Shown here one piece after another: positions 1 to 8,492 of a stretch of DNA of 13,077 nt (its first letter is position 1; the number at the start of each line of letters is the position of its first letter). Under the pieces are notes generated by a model. That model was not told the origin of the DNA, made no database searches, and saw only the letters and a program-made list of their open reading frames with translations. The position numbers and the translations under genes are program-made. The stretch is from Phoenicibacter congonensis (lineage in GTDB: Bacteria; Actinomycetota; Coriobacteriia; Coriobacteriales; Eggerthellaceae), in NCBI GenBank assembly GCA_030530045.1, contig JAUMVS010000030.1, positions 1 to 13,077 on the forward strand, in the 5' to 3' direction.

Positions 1-111
1 AGTGAACCTGAAAATGAATCTGAGAATGAATCAGAGAATAAGCCTGAAAACAATACTGAAAGTGAATCTACTCCTTCTAAGCCTAATGGACCAGCAGGGG
101 GAATTATTTAA
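1..111 (+). CDS. C-terminal fragment of an unidentified protein with an acidic low-complexity tail
   Basis: The reading frame is open from the first base and stops at TAA 109-111, giving 36 visible residues. The start lies outside the window. The visible part is low complexity, built from Glu, Asn, Ser and Pro with repeated ENES-type units, and ends in PAGGII. Such a tail is probably disordered and says nothing about function. The gene runs in the same direction as the pilin-like genes and ends 111 bp before the first of them, so it may belong to the same filament locus. It could be an assembly protein, a pilin or something unrelated. Its last codons lie inside the first unit of the 41-bp tandem repeat. 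Because the fragment is short, being coding rests mainly on the open frame and the amino-acid repeat pattern. Confidence 0.6.
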   Translation, partial: SEPENESENESENKPENNTESESTPSKPNGPAGGII

Positions 112-182
112 AATTTAGTGTATTGTTATTGTTGGCTGGCTGAATAATTTAATTTTTAGTGTGATGTTATTGTTGGCTGGCT
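101..182. repeat. 2 x 41-bp tandem repeat spanning a stop codon
   Basis: Unit 1 is 101-141 and unit 2 is 142-182. They are directly adjacent and match at 36 of 41 positions. The last 18 bases of each unit (TGTTATTGTTGGCTGGCT) are identical. The final codons and TAA of the upstream gene lie within unit 1, so unit 2 looks like a duplicate of that gene's 3' end. The rest of the intergenic region (183-222) is AT-rich, and I saw no convincing promoter or riboswitch there. The repeat has no long internal hairpin. Confidence 0.85.
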
Positions 183-222
183 ATATTTATTAAATGATGT
201 AAATATAAATATTGGTGATTAA

Positions 223-1473
223 ATGGAGAGAAGCAGTGACAACAAAAGCATAATAAACGACAACTCAGGTCTCTCAATTGTAGAGGTTTTAGTTGCTGTT
301 GCAATTCTTGCCATTGTATTCGTACCACTCCTTAAGACTTTCACACAGGCCTCAACTATTAACGGTAGGGCACAGAAGCTTCAAAACGTAACTTCACTTG
401 CAGAAGGTGTAATGGAGGATGTTAAAGGAAAATCCATTCAGGAGTTACATGACCTGGCTGTAGAAAGAGCGGATGTGTCATTTTTGCCGCTTGATGAAGA
501 CGGAACATTAACAAAAGGGAACCTTAACAATGTCCCGCCATATACCGTAACTTATGAAAATGTAACCGCAACTCAGGGAATTACGTATGATGCGGTTGTT
601 ACAATTGCGACTGAAAATTACAAGAATAAGACTAAAGGCGCTGATGATATTGGTGATGTGAGCGACGCAAATATCAGGGAGCTTCCACAGATTAACAAGG
701 TTGATTCTAATAAGAATGCCGTGCTTTCGTGGGAAATAAACAAGTACGATAACAAGGCAATTGAAAACCTTGCAGCGGAAAATTCAGTTACCGATTCGGA
801 CATTGCAACGCTTAAGGATTCGTATAAAAATACTGCTCAAAAGTACATTAATATTGAGATTAAGGACGACTCTGAAACATCAAGCACAAAGGTTTCGTGC
901 GAAGTTGAATATAAGACAGGAACCGCTTCGGATAAGTCACTTAAATACCTTGTGTATACAGGATATTTTGTTGAGCCGGTTGACAGCGGGGTATCAGGAC
1001 CGGATATTTATCTCTTTTACACATTGTCTGAAAACGTTAAGGATGGCTCAAGCAATATTGCGGATCCAATTAAAAAAGAGAACATTAAAATCGAAGATAA
1101 GACGACAGGGAAAAGGCATAACGTCTATTTCATCGTGCAGGATGGAATTAATGAATTAAGCACAATTAACGGAAGCGAGGTCACGATTAACGTATCCGGA
1201 AGTGGATATAGTGAGACTATATCGTATAACAAAACCTCAATAATTCCGGATGCGATAACGCTTTTAGCAGGCGCGTCAACCACTGATGATGAAAGCGATG
1301 ATGTCTACTTTTTTTCGAATTTAAAGGATAAAAATGGAAATAGCGGCGAGCTGTTCACTTCAAAGTCAAAGGACAGAATTTACTACGTGACCGTTGAGAT
1401 AAAAGAGCATGGAAAGCCAGAGGTTCTTGGAACTTATACGTCGACAATGCAGACAGGCGCAGAGGCTGAATAA
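223..1473 (+). CDS. prepilin-like minor pilin, PilV/GspI-like (416 aa)
   Basis: This is a class III prepilin-like protein, expected to be cleaved and N-methylated by a prepilin peptidase and built into a type IV pilus or type II-like pseudopilus. A 16-residue polar leader ends in Gly16, followed by LSIVEVLVAVAILAIVFVPL. Glu21 is therefore Glu5 of the mature protein, and the hydrophobic helix runs to about residue 40. The GLS-IVE start and the IVEVLVAVAILAI pattern resemble PilV/GspI. The remaining roughly 370 residues form a polar, beta-rich head that I do not recognise, with one Cys (in KVSCEVEYK). At 416 residues it is larger than most PilV/GspI proteins. The start ATG at 223 has only a weak GGTG ribosome binding site, but it places the leader correctly. 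The next gene starts 11 bp after the stop, so they are almost certainly cotranscribed. The assignment to the prepilin superfamily is firm; the I/PilV subtype is inferred from the N-terminus and gene order. Confidence 0.88.
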   Translation: MERSSDNKSIINDNSGLSIVEVLVAVAILAIVFVPLLKTFTQASTINGRAQKLQNVTSLAEGVMEDVKGKSIQELHDLAVERADVSFLPLDEDGTLTKGNLNNVPPYTVTYENVTATQGITYDAVVTIATENYKNKTKGADDIGDVSDANIRELPQINKVDSNKNAVLSWEINKYDNKAIENLAAENSVTDSDIATLKDSYKNTAQKYINIEIKDDSETSSTKVSCEVEYKTGTASDKSLKYLVYTGYFVEPVDSGVSGPDIYLFYTLSENVKDGSSNIADPIKKENIKIEDKTTGKRHNVYFIVQDGINELSTINGSEVTINVSGSGYSETISYNKTSIIPDAITLLAGASTTDDESDDVYFFSNLKDKNGNSGELFTSKSKDRIYYVTVEIKEHGKPEVLGTYTSTMQTGAEAE

Positions 1474-1484
1474 AGGGTTATTGA

Positions 1485-4196
1485 ATGAGAAAGACAAATT
1501 CATTCGAAAAACTTAATAAAATCAGTAAAGACAACAAGGGTTCGGTAATGATAACCGTTCTTGTTGCCTTTTTGTTTGTTGCAGTGCTTGCCTCGATTAT
1601 TCTTGCGACCGTAACGGTCAATTTTAAGATGCGAAGCATCGACAGAAGGACTAAGGACGAGTTCTATTATGCTGAAAAGGCACTCAATGATTTGTATAAC
1701 GGAATCGGCCAGGAGTGTTCCGAGATTATGGGCGAAACATATAATGATGTTTTGTCAAAATATAAAAAAAGCGATGACAGTACATATATGGATGAAGAGG
1801 AAGCCTACAAATCGTTCAAGAAGGCTTTCATTACGGCGTTTTATAAGGATATTGCATTGAATCAGGCTGACAAATTCAGTGCATATGTCGTTAAAGACAC
1901 ATCTAAAAAGGGCAGCAGCGACAAGGCCTCAAGGGCAATCGTTAAAAAATACGGAACGATTAAGTATTACAACAATTCTTCAAGAAGTGAGAGCTATACA
2001 ATTTCATCGGAAAGCGATGTTAACATTGAGAAAATCGGATTCATTGTCATTGAAGGAGTAAAAGTTCAGTCAAACCCTGATGCAAATGAAAATGTCGGAT
2101 ACATTTCTGAGATTAACACAGACATCGTAGTTGAGGTTCCAAGAGTAAGCTTTTTTACTACTAATAACAGAGCATACGACTACGCAATACTTGCAAATGA
2201 CGGCATTGAGCTTGAAAGCAATGCAATCGTTAAGGCAAACGGAAATGTGTATGGCGGAACTTTACCGTTCACAGAAATCGCAGATAATGTGAGCTCATAC
2301 AAGAAAGCTGCTGACTACGGTGGAATTACACTTAATGATAATTCAAAATTTGAAATCAACGATGCGGCTTATGTTGTGTCCGGTGGTGATATCACATTAA
2401 ATGGCGGCGAATTTTCCCTAAACCAGAACAATACAATGCTTAATAACCAGATATGGTTTGAAAATATCGAAGTCAACAAGCCATCGGTAATTAAGGTGAA
2501 CGGTGATTTGTTTGCGGCGGATGATTTGCAGATTAATTCAGGCGCTGACGGTGCAACAACCGTTAACATTAGGGGAAGCTACTACGGATATAATGACGGG
2601 GCGCGTCAGATGACAGGTGAAGCCGGAACGAAAAAGCTGACAACTAAGAAAGCGATAATTACAAGCCGGAATGATTACGAAAAGGCAAGTGCCGACAATG
2701 ACAACATTTCTTCAAGGTCTTCATCAATTGTCATAAATGCTAAGCAGGCGAATGTTGACATGTCTGATTTAAAGACGTTATTGCTTTGTGGAAATGCGTT
2801 CATTAATCATATGTCGAAGGATAAAATCGAACCGGGTTCAGATATACAGAATAATAGAAAGGCTGAGACTCCGCCTAAGACAGATTACCTTAAGTTAATT
2901 ATTAATGCAGGCAAAATAAGCGACGCCTCAGTTCCTGAGAGCGTTGCGCTTAAGATGACTCAGGACATTATTTTGATGCCGACAGAGTTTCTTAAAGATA
3001 CAAATCCACGAATTTGCGAAGCGGGAAATGCAGATCCGTTTATTTCAGATGCAGTCTCAATTCCTTCTGACTGGTTCGGATATTCATATATAGATTCGGC
3101 AAAGCCGTACACATACGTTAAGCTTGATGCCGATAATTCGGCGATGATTTATGCGTATTGTTATCTTAATTTTAAAGACGATGAATCCAAGACTGCATAT
3201 GTAAAAGCAGTTATCGATGGCGCTGATACAGGTGCTCAACCAACCGCATATGATATTAAAACCGAAATGCTTGACAGGATGGAGGCATATAAGGACAAGC
3301 TGACAATAAAGGTTGGAAATGCATCGACAAGACTTTATGCGAACGGCGCGGTTTTGAACTATGAAGGAAATAACCTTACGGTGACAGATCCTTCTTCATA
3401 TACGGATTCTAACGCGTTCACATCCTATAGTGCTAATTTGTATAAAAGATACAGAATGCTTGACACCTATCTTGACAGCATGGCAGATGTTCCTTTGTCT
3501 GCAACCGATACTAAGAATATTCACAAGCAGGATTTAGAGGATGATGCTGATAAACTGCCTGCAGGCAGGTTCTTCTGGCTTTGGGGACTTCAAAATGCAG
3601 CAGGCGGAGCAGGTGCAATAAAGGCAGCAGATGCTACTAAAGCACAGGAAGAATTGAAGGAATTTGGCAGCAATTTTGTATATATTAAGAGTTCCTCGGA
3701 AGTTGATTTGGCAAGCGAGCTTACAGGAACAAACCCTCACAAGGCATTTGTCATCGTTGAGGGCGACGCTAAGGTGTCATCGGATTTGACGATTCAGGGC
3801 TTCCTTGTGTGTACAGGAAAGCTGACTATTAAGGATGGTAAGAAGTTAAGTGTAACCTATGATTCGACACTTCTTAACAAGCGAATTGAAAAGGAGCTTA
3901 AGAAGCTTATCGACAACGGCGGATTCCATGATGAGACAGCACCGGGTTCTAACACTCAGATGAAAAATCTGCTCATTTATTATCTGCTAAATGAGGGCAG
4001 AAGCTTTTATGGAGGCGGCGGCACTTATAAGCTTCCGGCAAAAGTAGATGAATTGACTAATGCTAAGATGAAGGACCATCCTGACTACCGCGAATACAAA
4101 TTTATCGAAGGGACTACTTCTAACTCTTCGTTAGATCTTAATACCGATTACATTAACTTTGTATACTTCGAGAACTGGAAAAAAGGACAGAGATGA
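1485..4196 (+). CDS. giant PilX/GspK-like minor pilin without Glu5 (903 aa)
   Basis: A 19-residue basic leader ends NKG, followed by SVMITVLVAFLFVAVLASII, a single hydrophobic helix at residues 20-43. Position 5 after the presumed cleavage site is Thr24, not Glu. That is how GspK-type tip pseudopilins look, and the helix resembles the PilX N-terminus. Residues 44-180 are charged and mostly helical. From about residue 186 a beta-rich body begins, with landmarks FIVIEG 186-191, YISEI 206-210, YAILANDGI 233-241, GNVYGG 253-258 and a Gly-Gly at 279-280. Another strand-turn repeat region, resembling a beta-solenoid, spans about 753-795 (GFLVCTGKLTI at 772-782) and is followed by a charged helix. 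The same landmarks occur in the gene at 10224. Known GspK and PilX proteins are usually a few hundred residues, so this one is strongly enlarged. The stop overlaps the start of the next gene (ATGA at 4193-4196), indicating translational coupling. Membership in the family is well supported; the displayed function is unknown. Confidence 0.85.
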   Translation: MRKTNSFEKLNKISKDNKGSVMITVLVAFLFVAVLASIILATVTVNFKMRSIDRRTKDEFYYAEKALNDLYNGIGQECSEIMGETYNDVLSKYKKSDDSTYMDEEEAYKSFKKAFITAFYKDIALNQADKFSAYVVKDTSKKGSSDKASRAIVKKYGTIKYYNNSSRSESYTISSESDVNIEKIGFIVIEGVKVQSNPDANENVGYISEINTDIVVEVPRVSFFTTNNRAYDYAILANDGIELESNAIVKANGNVYGGTLPFTEIADNVSSYKKAADYGGITLNDNSKFEINDAAYVVSGGDITLNGGEFSLNQNNTMLNNQIWFENIEVNKPSVIKVNGDLFAADDLQINSGADGATTVNIRGSYYGYNDGARQMTGEAGTKKLTTKKAIITSRNDYEKASADNDNISSRSSSIVINAKQANVDMSDLKTLLLCGNAFINHMSKDKIEPGSDIQNNRKAETPPKTDYLKLIINAGKISDASVPESVALKMTQDIILMPTEFLKDTNPRICEAGNADPFISDAVSIPSDWFGYSYIDSAKPYTYVKLDADNSAMIYAYCYLNFKDDESKTAYVKAVIDGADTGAQPTAYDIKTEMLDRMEAYKDKLTIKVGNASTRLYANGAVLNYEGNNLTVTDPSSYTDSNAFTSYSANLYKRYRMLDTYLDSMADVPLSATDTKNIHKQDLEDDADKLPAGRFFWLWGLQNAAGGAGAIKAADATKAQEELKEFGSNFVYIKSSSEVDLASELTGTNPHKAFVIVEGDAKVSSDLTIQGFLVCTGKLTIKDGKKLSVTYDSTLLNKRIEKELKKLIDNGGFHDETAPGSNTQMKNLLIYYLLNEGRSFYGGGGTYKLPAKVDELTNAKMKDHPDYREYKFIEGTTSNSSLDLNTDYINFVYFENWKKGQR

Positions 4197-4729
4197 ATAA
4201 CAAGGGTTTTTCGCTTATTGAACTCATAGTGATAATCGCAATTATGGGCGTTTTGGTTGGCGGTGCAAGTCTTGGAATAGGTCTTGTGTTTAGTAAGGAT
4301 GCGATGAAGTGCGCAACAAGACTTAACGATTCGATTTATGATGCAAGAGCTAACAGCATGTACAAGGCAGGTAAGTTTGAGCTAAGCATCGATAATACGG
4401 GAAGTGCCAATGTCGCTACTGTTTCACAGACTGATGTTACGCCTATAATAAGTGATACGGTATATCTTGATGGCGAAGATTCAAGTAAGAAAACTACGAT
4501 TAGTGCCAGATTTGTAACCGAGGCTGTGCCTGCAGGAACTGCACTTAGTTTCCCTTTAAATCTTACTTTTGACAAAGCGAAAGGAAACGTATATTTCGAC
4601 GTTGACGCTGACGGGACTTATGATGATGGAATTATCGTGTTTGATATAACGCCGCTACGTGGGAACAGAACTGCAAAGGTGCAGCTTGTGACTACGACCG
4701 GAAAGCATACAATTGGAGAATTTAAGTAA
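4193..4729 (+). CDS. prepilin-like minor pilin, GspH/FimT-like (178 aa)
   Basis: A very short leader, MNNKG, is followed by FSLIELIVIIAIMGVLVGGA. This is a textbook prepilin cleavage and methylation site with Glu10 as mature Glu5. The next segment (TRLNDSIYDARANSMYKAG) has the helix-plus-Arg pattern typical of GspH/FimT. The C-terminal GIIVFDITPLRGN...VTTTGKHTIG fits the closing beta strands of that family, as does the length. It is the only normal-sized member of the four-gene set. The ATG overlaps the stop of the preceding gene and has an AAGGAC element just upstream. The next gene begins 16 bp downstream. In GspH/FimT systems this subunit joins the I, J and K subunits in the complex that primes filament assembly. 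I infer the same role here. Confidence 0.88.
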   Translation: MNNKGFSLIELIVIIAIMGVLVGGASLGIGLVFSKDAMKCATRLNDSIYDARANSMYKAGKFELSIDNTGSANVATVSQTDVTPIISDTVYLDGEDSSKKTTISARFVTEAVPAGTALSFPLNLTFDKAKGNVYFDVDADGTYDDGIIVFDITPLRGNRTAKVQLVTTTGKHTIGEFK

Positions 4730-4745
4730 AGGTCTATAGATAACG

Positions 4746-7700
4746 ATGTTATTTAAAAAATCGAAGTTGGGAAAAGATAATAAGGGATTCTCGCTTGTTG
4801 AATTGCTTGTGGCGATAACGATTTCTGCGATTGTTGCAGGTGGAATCGGTTATTTGCTGACGACTTCACTTCGCATGTATAACAAGGACACAGTCGATGT
4901 TTCGCTTCAGCAGGAGCTTCAGATTACACTCAATCAGATTGTCGATTATGCGATGGAGTCAGAAACGATTGTTGCCGATTTTGACGACACTTACCCTAAT
5001 TATCTGGCCCTTGGAACGTTTGAGTCGGTGTCAGGCACCGGCGTCCTTGATAAAACTAAGCTTAACGCTCAAATTATCTGGCAGGATGGAAATAAGCTCT
5101 ACATCAAGAAGGCAACGATTGCCGATTTTTGCTTAAGTGCAGATCCGGAAAATGCGCATTACAGGGAAATAGACAAGTCAAAAATTGTATCACTTATCCC
5201 ATCAGCAGGCACATCAAGCGATGCAAATCTGCTGGCGCAATATGTGACTGCGTTTAAGGTAACAGGAATTGGCGGAATTGTAGAGGTTAAGGATGAATCG
5301 GGCAATGTTACAGGACACGCTTACGAGAATCCGCTTTCTATAATTCTAGAGCTCGAATTTAAAAAGAGCGTAGCAGCAGCTAATAAAAATAAAAAGGTTA
5401 AGGATACAGCATATTTACGAAATAAAGTTACAAATGATATTTATGTGAATGTGTCAGGTCAGTCATACCAGTATTGTTCATTATATGAAAAGAACAGCGT
5501 AAGCGTTGAGACAACGACTGTTGATATGGAGAAAAAGGCGGGAATTCTGCAGATTCCGGGTTCAGAACACGGCGGAGTCAGCTATGACCTTAACATTCTT
5601 GAGATAGTACCGGACTATACGTACGATTATGTTCAGTACGTCCTTGGAGGGGAAAACGGTGCAATTCTTAACTCAGCTAATACATCTTACGGAAAAAGTG
5701 CTTCTATTAAGCCAATTTCGCCTTCTGAACTTGAGGGCTTTTTCATCAGGTCTGCAGGCGGCAGATATAACAACAATTCAACTTATGGTCAGACATCATT
5801 TTATCCAAATGTAAAGGCTGACATACCGGCGATGTATATTACTCCGGCAAAATCAAGAGTAGGCTACTATGAATATGTTGGTGTGGATAATGGTGGAATA
5901 TATGCAATCGATTCGGTTACCTCGAGCATGGGACCGGCGACCGGTGGAGCAGGAACTGGAGATACGAAGCCTGTAATTGATTATTTTGTGCATGATTCAT
6001 ATGGTAATACTACGGATTTTACTGGGAAATATTACAGACCAATTTTTGAATACGTAGGTGAAGATGAAGAAAAGACCGATTCATGGTACTATACGGTTGT
6101 TAGTGCTAATGAAGTTACTGGTGGCGAGTATGATAAAGAAATACTAGTGATAAACCATGAAAACTGGACAGAAAAAAAAGAAATATATAAATATGTCGGT
6201 GCTTCTTTAGGACATTATGACTTAACATTCGGATGGCCTCAGACATCATACGGTGTAAATAATGCCTTCTACAGAGTATCAGGAGACATTAATGATACAT
6301 TTTCAGCTGAGAACGGCAGATACTATGCGCATCTGACCGGCAATAAGTGGGAATACAGAACCGACACGTCCTCATATACCGTTGGCTTTGATTATTCAAG
6401 AAGAGTAGAAGACGTTATGATGTTCTCAAAATACCACAATCAGGACCCTTCAAAGAGTAAAGACTATGGCTGGATATGGCATGAAGAGGCAAGTGGAAAA
6501 GTTCACGATGAGATAGTTTCAGGTACAAGATTTACATCAGCGTCACTTATAGATACCGGGGGTTATGTAAACTATTCGTCTCCAAGTGAAAAGAACAGAA
6601 TTTACCTTAAAGACCATATTAGAAATACGGTAATCAACAACGAGACATTCAAATTGTTCACTATGCAGGATATATTTGAAGAGTATACACCAAATAGTAT
6701 GTTAGATATACGTTACGGTATTTGGGATACAACTAATGAGAAATACTGTGAGGTAAATAAAAATGCGCTTTCATCATGGGAAGGAAGCGGACATAAGGTG
6801 ACTTTGAATGTAAGAATACCTACAGATGTAACAGCGACAGACATTGAAAACAGCGACCTAATAATATTTGGTGTTAACGGCGACGGTGGTTTTGACTATG
6901 CAAAGCAACTTTACGAATTGATAAGAGGCTCGGTTTCTGCGCAAACGAACACGTACTCCTCATCAAATGATTTGTCGTTTGAAAATGTACTTTTGATATA
7001 TAAAAAAGTAATTGCAGAGGAAGTCGGAATCGCATGCCCTTATACATTAATAAGTGCGGGTGGCAACAAGGCTTCTACTAATATCGGAAGGCTTTTTGAG
7101 ATGCTTTACTGCGTACAGAATGAAGACATTACAAAGGAAAGCATTGTTAATGAGACGGTGACAAACGCAAAGCTTAAAAAGATTAAGAAGCAGGGTGAAA
7201 CGAGCAACTACTGGACTATAGACCCTGACTATCAGAAGGACATGCCAGACAGAGTTTTGGTTCAAGGGTCAGGAAGAGAAATGTTTTCTGACTTTATAAA
7301 AAGCATGGCAAATAAAGCGTTGTCAAAGCCTTTATATGATGATAAGACATTAAGCCACCCGACGACGGATTTTGTATATATTGAAGAAAGCGGTGCTGAT
7401 GCAGGCTCGATTATTGTTCCTGCAAAGAATGAAACGATAGAAGGATATGTATTCAATAATTCTGCCAAAGTTATTTCTGAATGGGGTGGCGGAGGCGGCG
7501 GAGCCTTAAGTGCCTTTGAAGAAAATCTGCTACAGTGGAACACGAATAAGTATTTGTGTGACAGATACAGATCTTCATTCACAGGATATGATAAGACGAC
7601 ATTTGTATGGAATCCTGTATACAAGCATTTTTACAAGTTTTCGTATTCCGAGCCACAAGCGGGAATATACAGAAATCAGCTTGTCTGGAACCAGACATCC

Positions 7701-8429
7701 GACCTTTTGCACTTTTCAAAATCCGGTGGTTCAGGATTACTTGGAATTCAGACTATTAGGAACAATACGAAAAACGAAGGAGCTGCAATCCCTGCCGACA
7801 TTATCGGTAATATCAATTATGTCGGCGCTGACTTAGAAGAGGCGGCAGTTTATAGACGTAACAATCAGGGAGACACAACAGTTAAGCAGTATAGCGACAT
7901 GCCTGATTATTCAATGAAAATAATTGATCTTCCTGACTACCTCGCAGACCCGACAAAGCCTGACACGGTTGTCACAAAGAAGGTACTTTACCTATCGGAA
8001 GAACAGTTTAAGAAGGCGCAAACCGAAGGACTTTATTTGTATGTATTAATCAAATCATCAAAGGACCCTTCAAGCTACAACAAGTGCGTACTTTGGTATG
8101 AGAAGAATGAAAAAGACGCCGAAGGTAAGCCTCTTAAGGGTCGAGTCGACTACGTCGATTTTGATTTCGGTACCGACAACAAAGAAACAAGCGAAAATGT
8201 CATCAAATACGCCTCAGGACTTCTGCCGGACAATAATATCAACCCGGCAGAAAAATATGTAAGAGAGTACAGGTACCACGTTCCGGCGCAATACTTTGCT
8301 AACCTCGCACCGCCATACAACAACAAAAACAACATGATTATCGCACGAATCGACAAAACTGCCGAAAGAGAGTACGAAGGAAATGACACACTGTATATTT
8401 ACATCCGGGATACTTTTGATTTAGAGTGA
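4746..8429 (+). CDS. giant PilW/GspJ-like minor pilin with a large C-terminal module (1227 aa)
   Basis: A 14-residue basic leader ending in Gly14 is followed by FSLVELLVAITISAIVAGGI, with Glu19 as mature Glu5. Residues 45-240 look like a PilW/GspJ head: a long helix (LQQELQITLNQIVDYAM), IIWQDGNKLYIKKA, ILELEFKK and a late AYLRNKVTNDIYVN segment. From about residue 270 a second region of roughly 950 residues begins. It opens with YDLNILEIVPD (280-290) and LGGENG, includes three YVG motifs (377, 436, 483) and an alpha/beta-looking stretch around DLIIFGVNGDGG (704-715). It also has a run of six Gly at 914-919 and a beta-rich end. I do not recognise its fold with certainty; the LEIVP start recalls, from memory, DUF5057-type clostridial proteins. 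GspJ and PilW are usually well under 400 residues. The frame is intact throughout. Base composition dips in the middle, roughly 6000-6700. The gene is last in the block and is followed by a hairpin. Confidence 0.85.
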   Translation: MLFKKSKLGKDNKGFSLVELLVAITISAIVAGGIGYLLTTSLRMYNKDTVDVSLQQELQITLNQIVDYAMESETIVADFDDTYPNYLALGTFESVSGTGVLDKTKLNAQIIWQDGNKLYIKKATIADFCLSADPENAHYREIDKSKIVSLIPSAGTSSDANLLAQYVTAFKVTGIGGIVEVKDESGNVTGHAYENPLSIILELEFKKSVAAANKNKKVKDTAYLRNKVTNDIYVNVSGQSYQYCSLYEKNSVSVETTTVDMEKKAGILQIPGSEHGGVSYDLNILEIVPDYTYDYVQYVLGGENGAILNSANTSYGKSASIKPISPSELEGFFIRSAGGRYNNNSTYGQTSFYPNVKADIPAMYITPAKSRVGYYEYVGVDNGGIYAIDSVTSSMGPATGGAGTGDTKPVIDYFVHDSYGNTTDFTGKYYRPIFEYVGEDEEKTDSWYYTVVSANEVTGGEYDKEILVINHENWTEKKEIYKYVGASLGHYDLTFGWPQTSYGVNNAFYRVSGDINDTFSAENGRYYAHLTGNKWEYRTDTSSYTVGFDYSRRVEDVMMFSKYHNQDPSKSKDYGWIWHEEASGKVHDEIVSGTRFTSASLIDTGGYVNYSSPSEKNRIYLKDHIRNTVINNETFKLFTMQDIFEEYTPNSMLDIRYGIWDTTNEKYCEVNKNALSSWEGSGHKVTLNVRIPTDVTATDIENSDLIIFGVNGDGGFDYAKQLYELIRGSVSAQTNTYSSSNDLSFENVLLIYKKVIAEEVGIACPYTLISAGGNKASTNIGRLFEMLYCVQNEDITKESIVNETVTNAKLKKIKKQGETSNYWTIDPDYQKDMPDRVLVQGSGREMFSDFIKSMANKALSKPLYDDKTLSHPTTDFVYIEESGADAGSIIVPAKNETIEGYVFNNSAKVISEWGGGGGGALSAFEENLLQWNTNKYLCDRYRSSFTGYDKTTFVWNPVYKHFYKFSYSEPQAGIYRNQLVWNQTSDLLHFSKSGGSGLLGIQTIRNNTKNEGAAIPADIIGNINYVGADLEEAAVYRRNNQGDTTVKQYSDMPDYSMKIIDLPDYLADPTKPDTVVTKKVLYLSEEQFKKAQTEGLYLYVLIKSSKDPSSYNKCVLWYEKNEKDAEGKPLKGRVDYVDFDFGTDNKETSENVIKYASGLLPDNNINPAEKYVREYRYHVPAQYFANLAPPYNNKNNMIIARIDKTAEREYEGNDTLYIYIRDTFDLE

Positions 8430-8435
8430 TATTAT

Positions 8436-8471
8436 TAATACCGCCACAAGATAAATCTTGCGGCGGTATTA
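8436..8471. terminator. hairpin between convergent genes, probable terminator
   Basis: TAATACCGCC (8436-8445) pairs perfectly with GGCGGTATTA (8462-8471). After an A/C mismatch, CAAG (8447-8450) pairs with CTTG (8457-8460) across a six-base loop. The stem starts 7 bp after the stop of the 1227-residue gene and is followed on the plus strand by only four T. It probably ends the pilin block, and it could also act on the minus strand for the convergent hydrolase gene. The short U-tract makes its efficiency uncertain. Confidence 0.72.
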
Positions 8472-8492
8472 TTTTGTGTCGGTCTTTTTTAG

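Noticed and set aside
112..222. Cyclic di-GMP riboswitch before the pilin block
   Set aside because: Such switches precede some clostridial pilus genes, but the stretch is short, AT-rich and largely filled by the tandem repeat. No matching fold could be seen.
761..1159. A 132-residue plus-strand frame rich in Arg, Leu and Ile
   Set aside because: It overlaps the PilV-like gene in another frame. Its composition is what a frame-shifted reading of AT-leaning coding DNA gives.
7262..7624. A 120-residue minus-strand frame with a run of Pro
   Set aside because: The Pro run is the complement of the Gly codons of the giant J-like pilin; it is a shadow of the coding strand.
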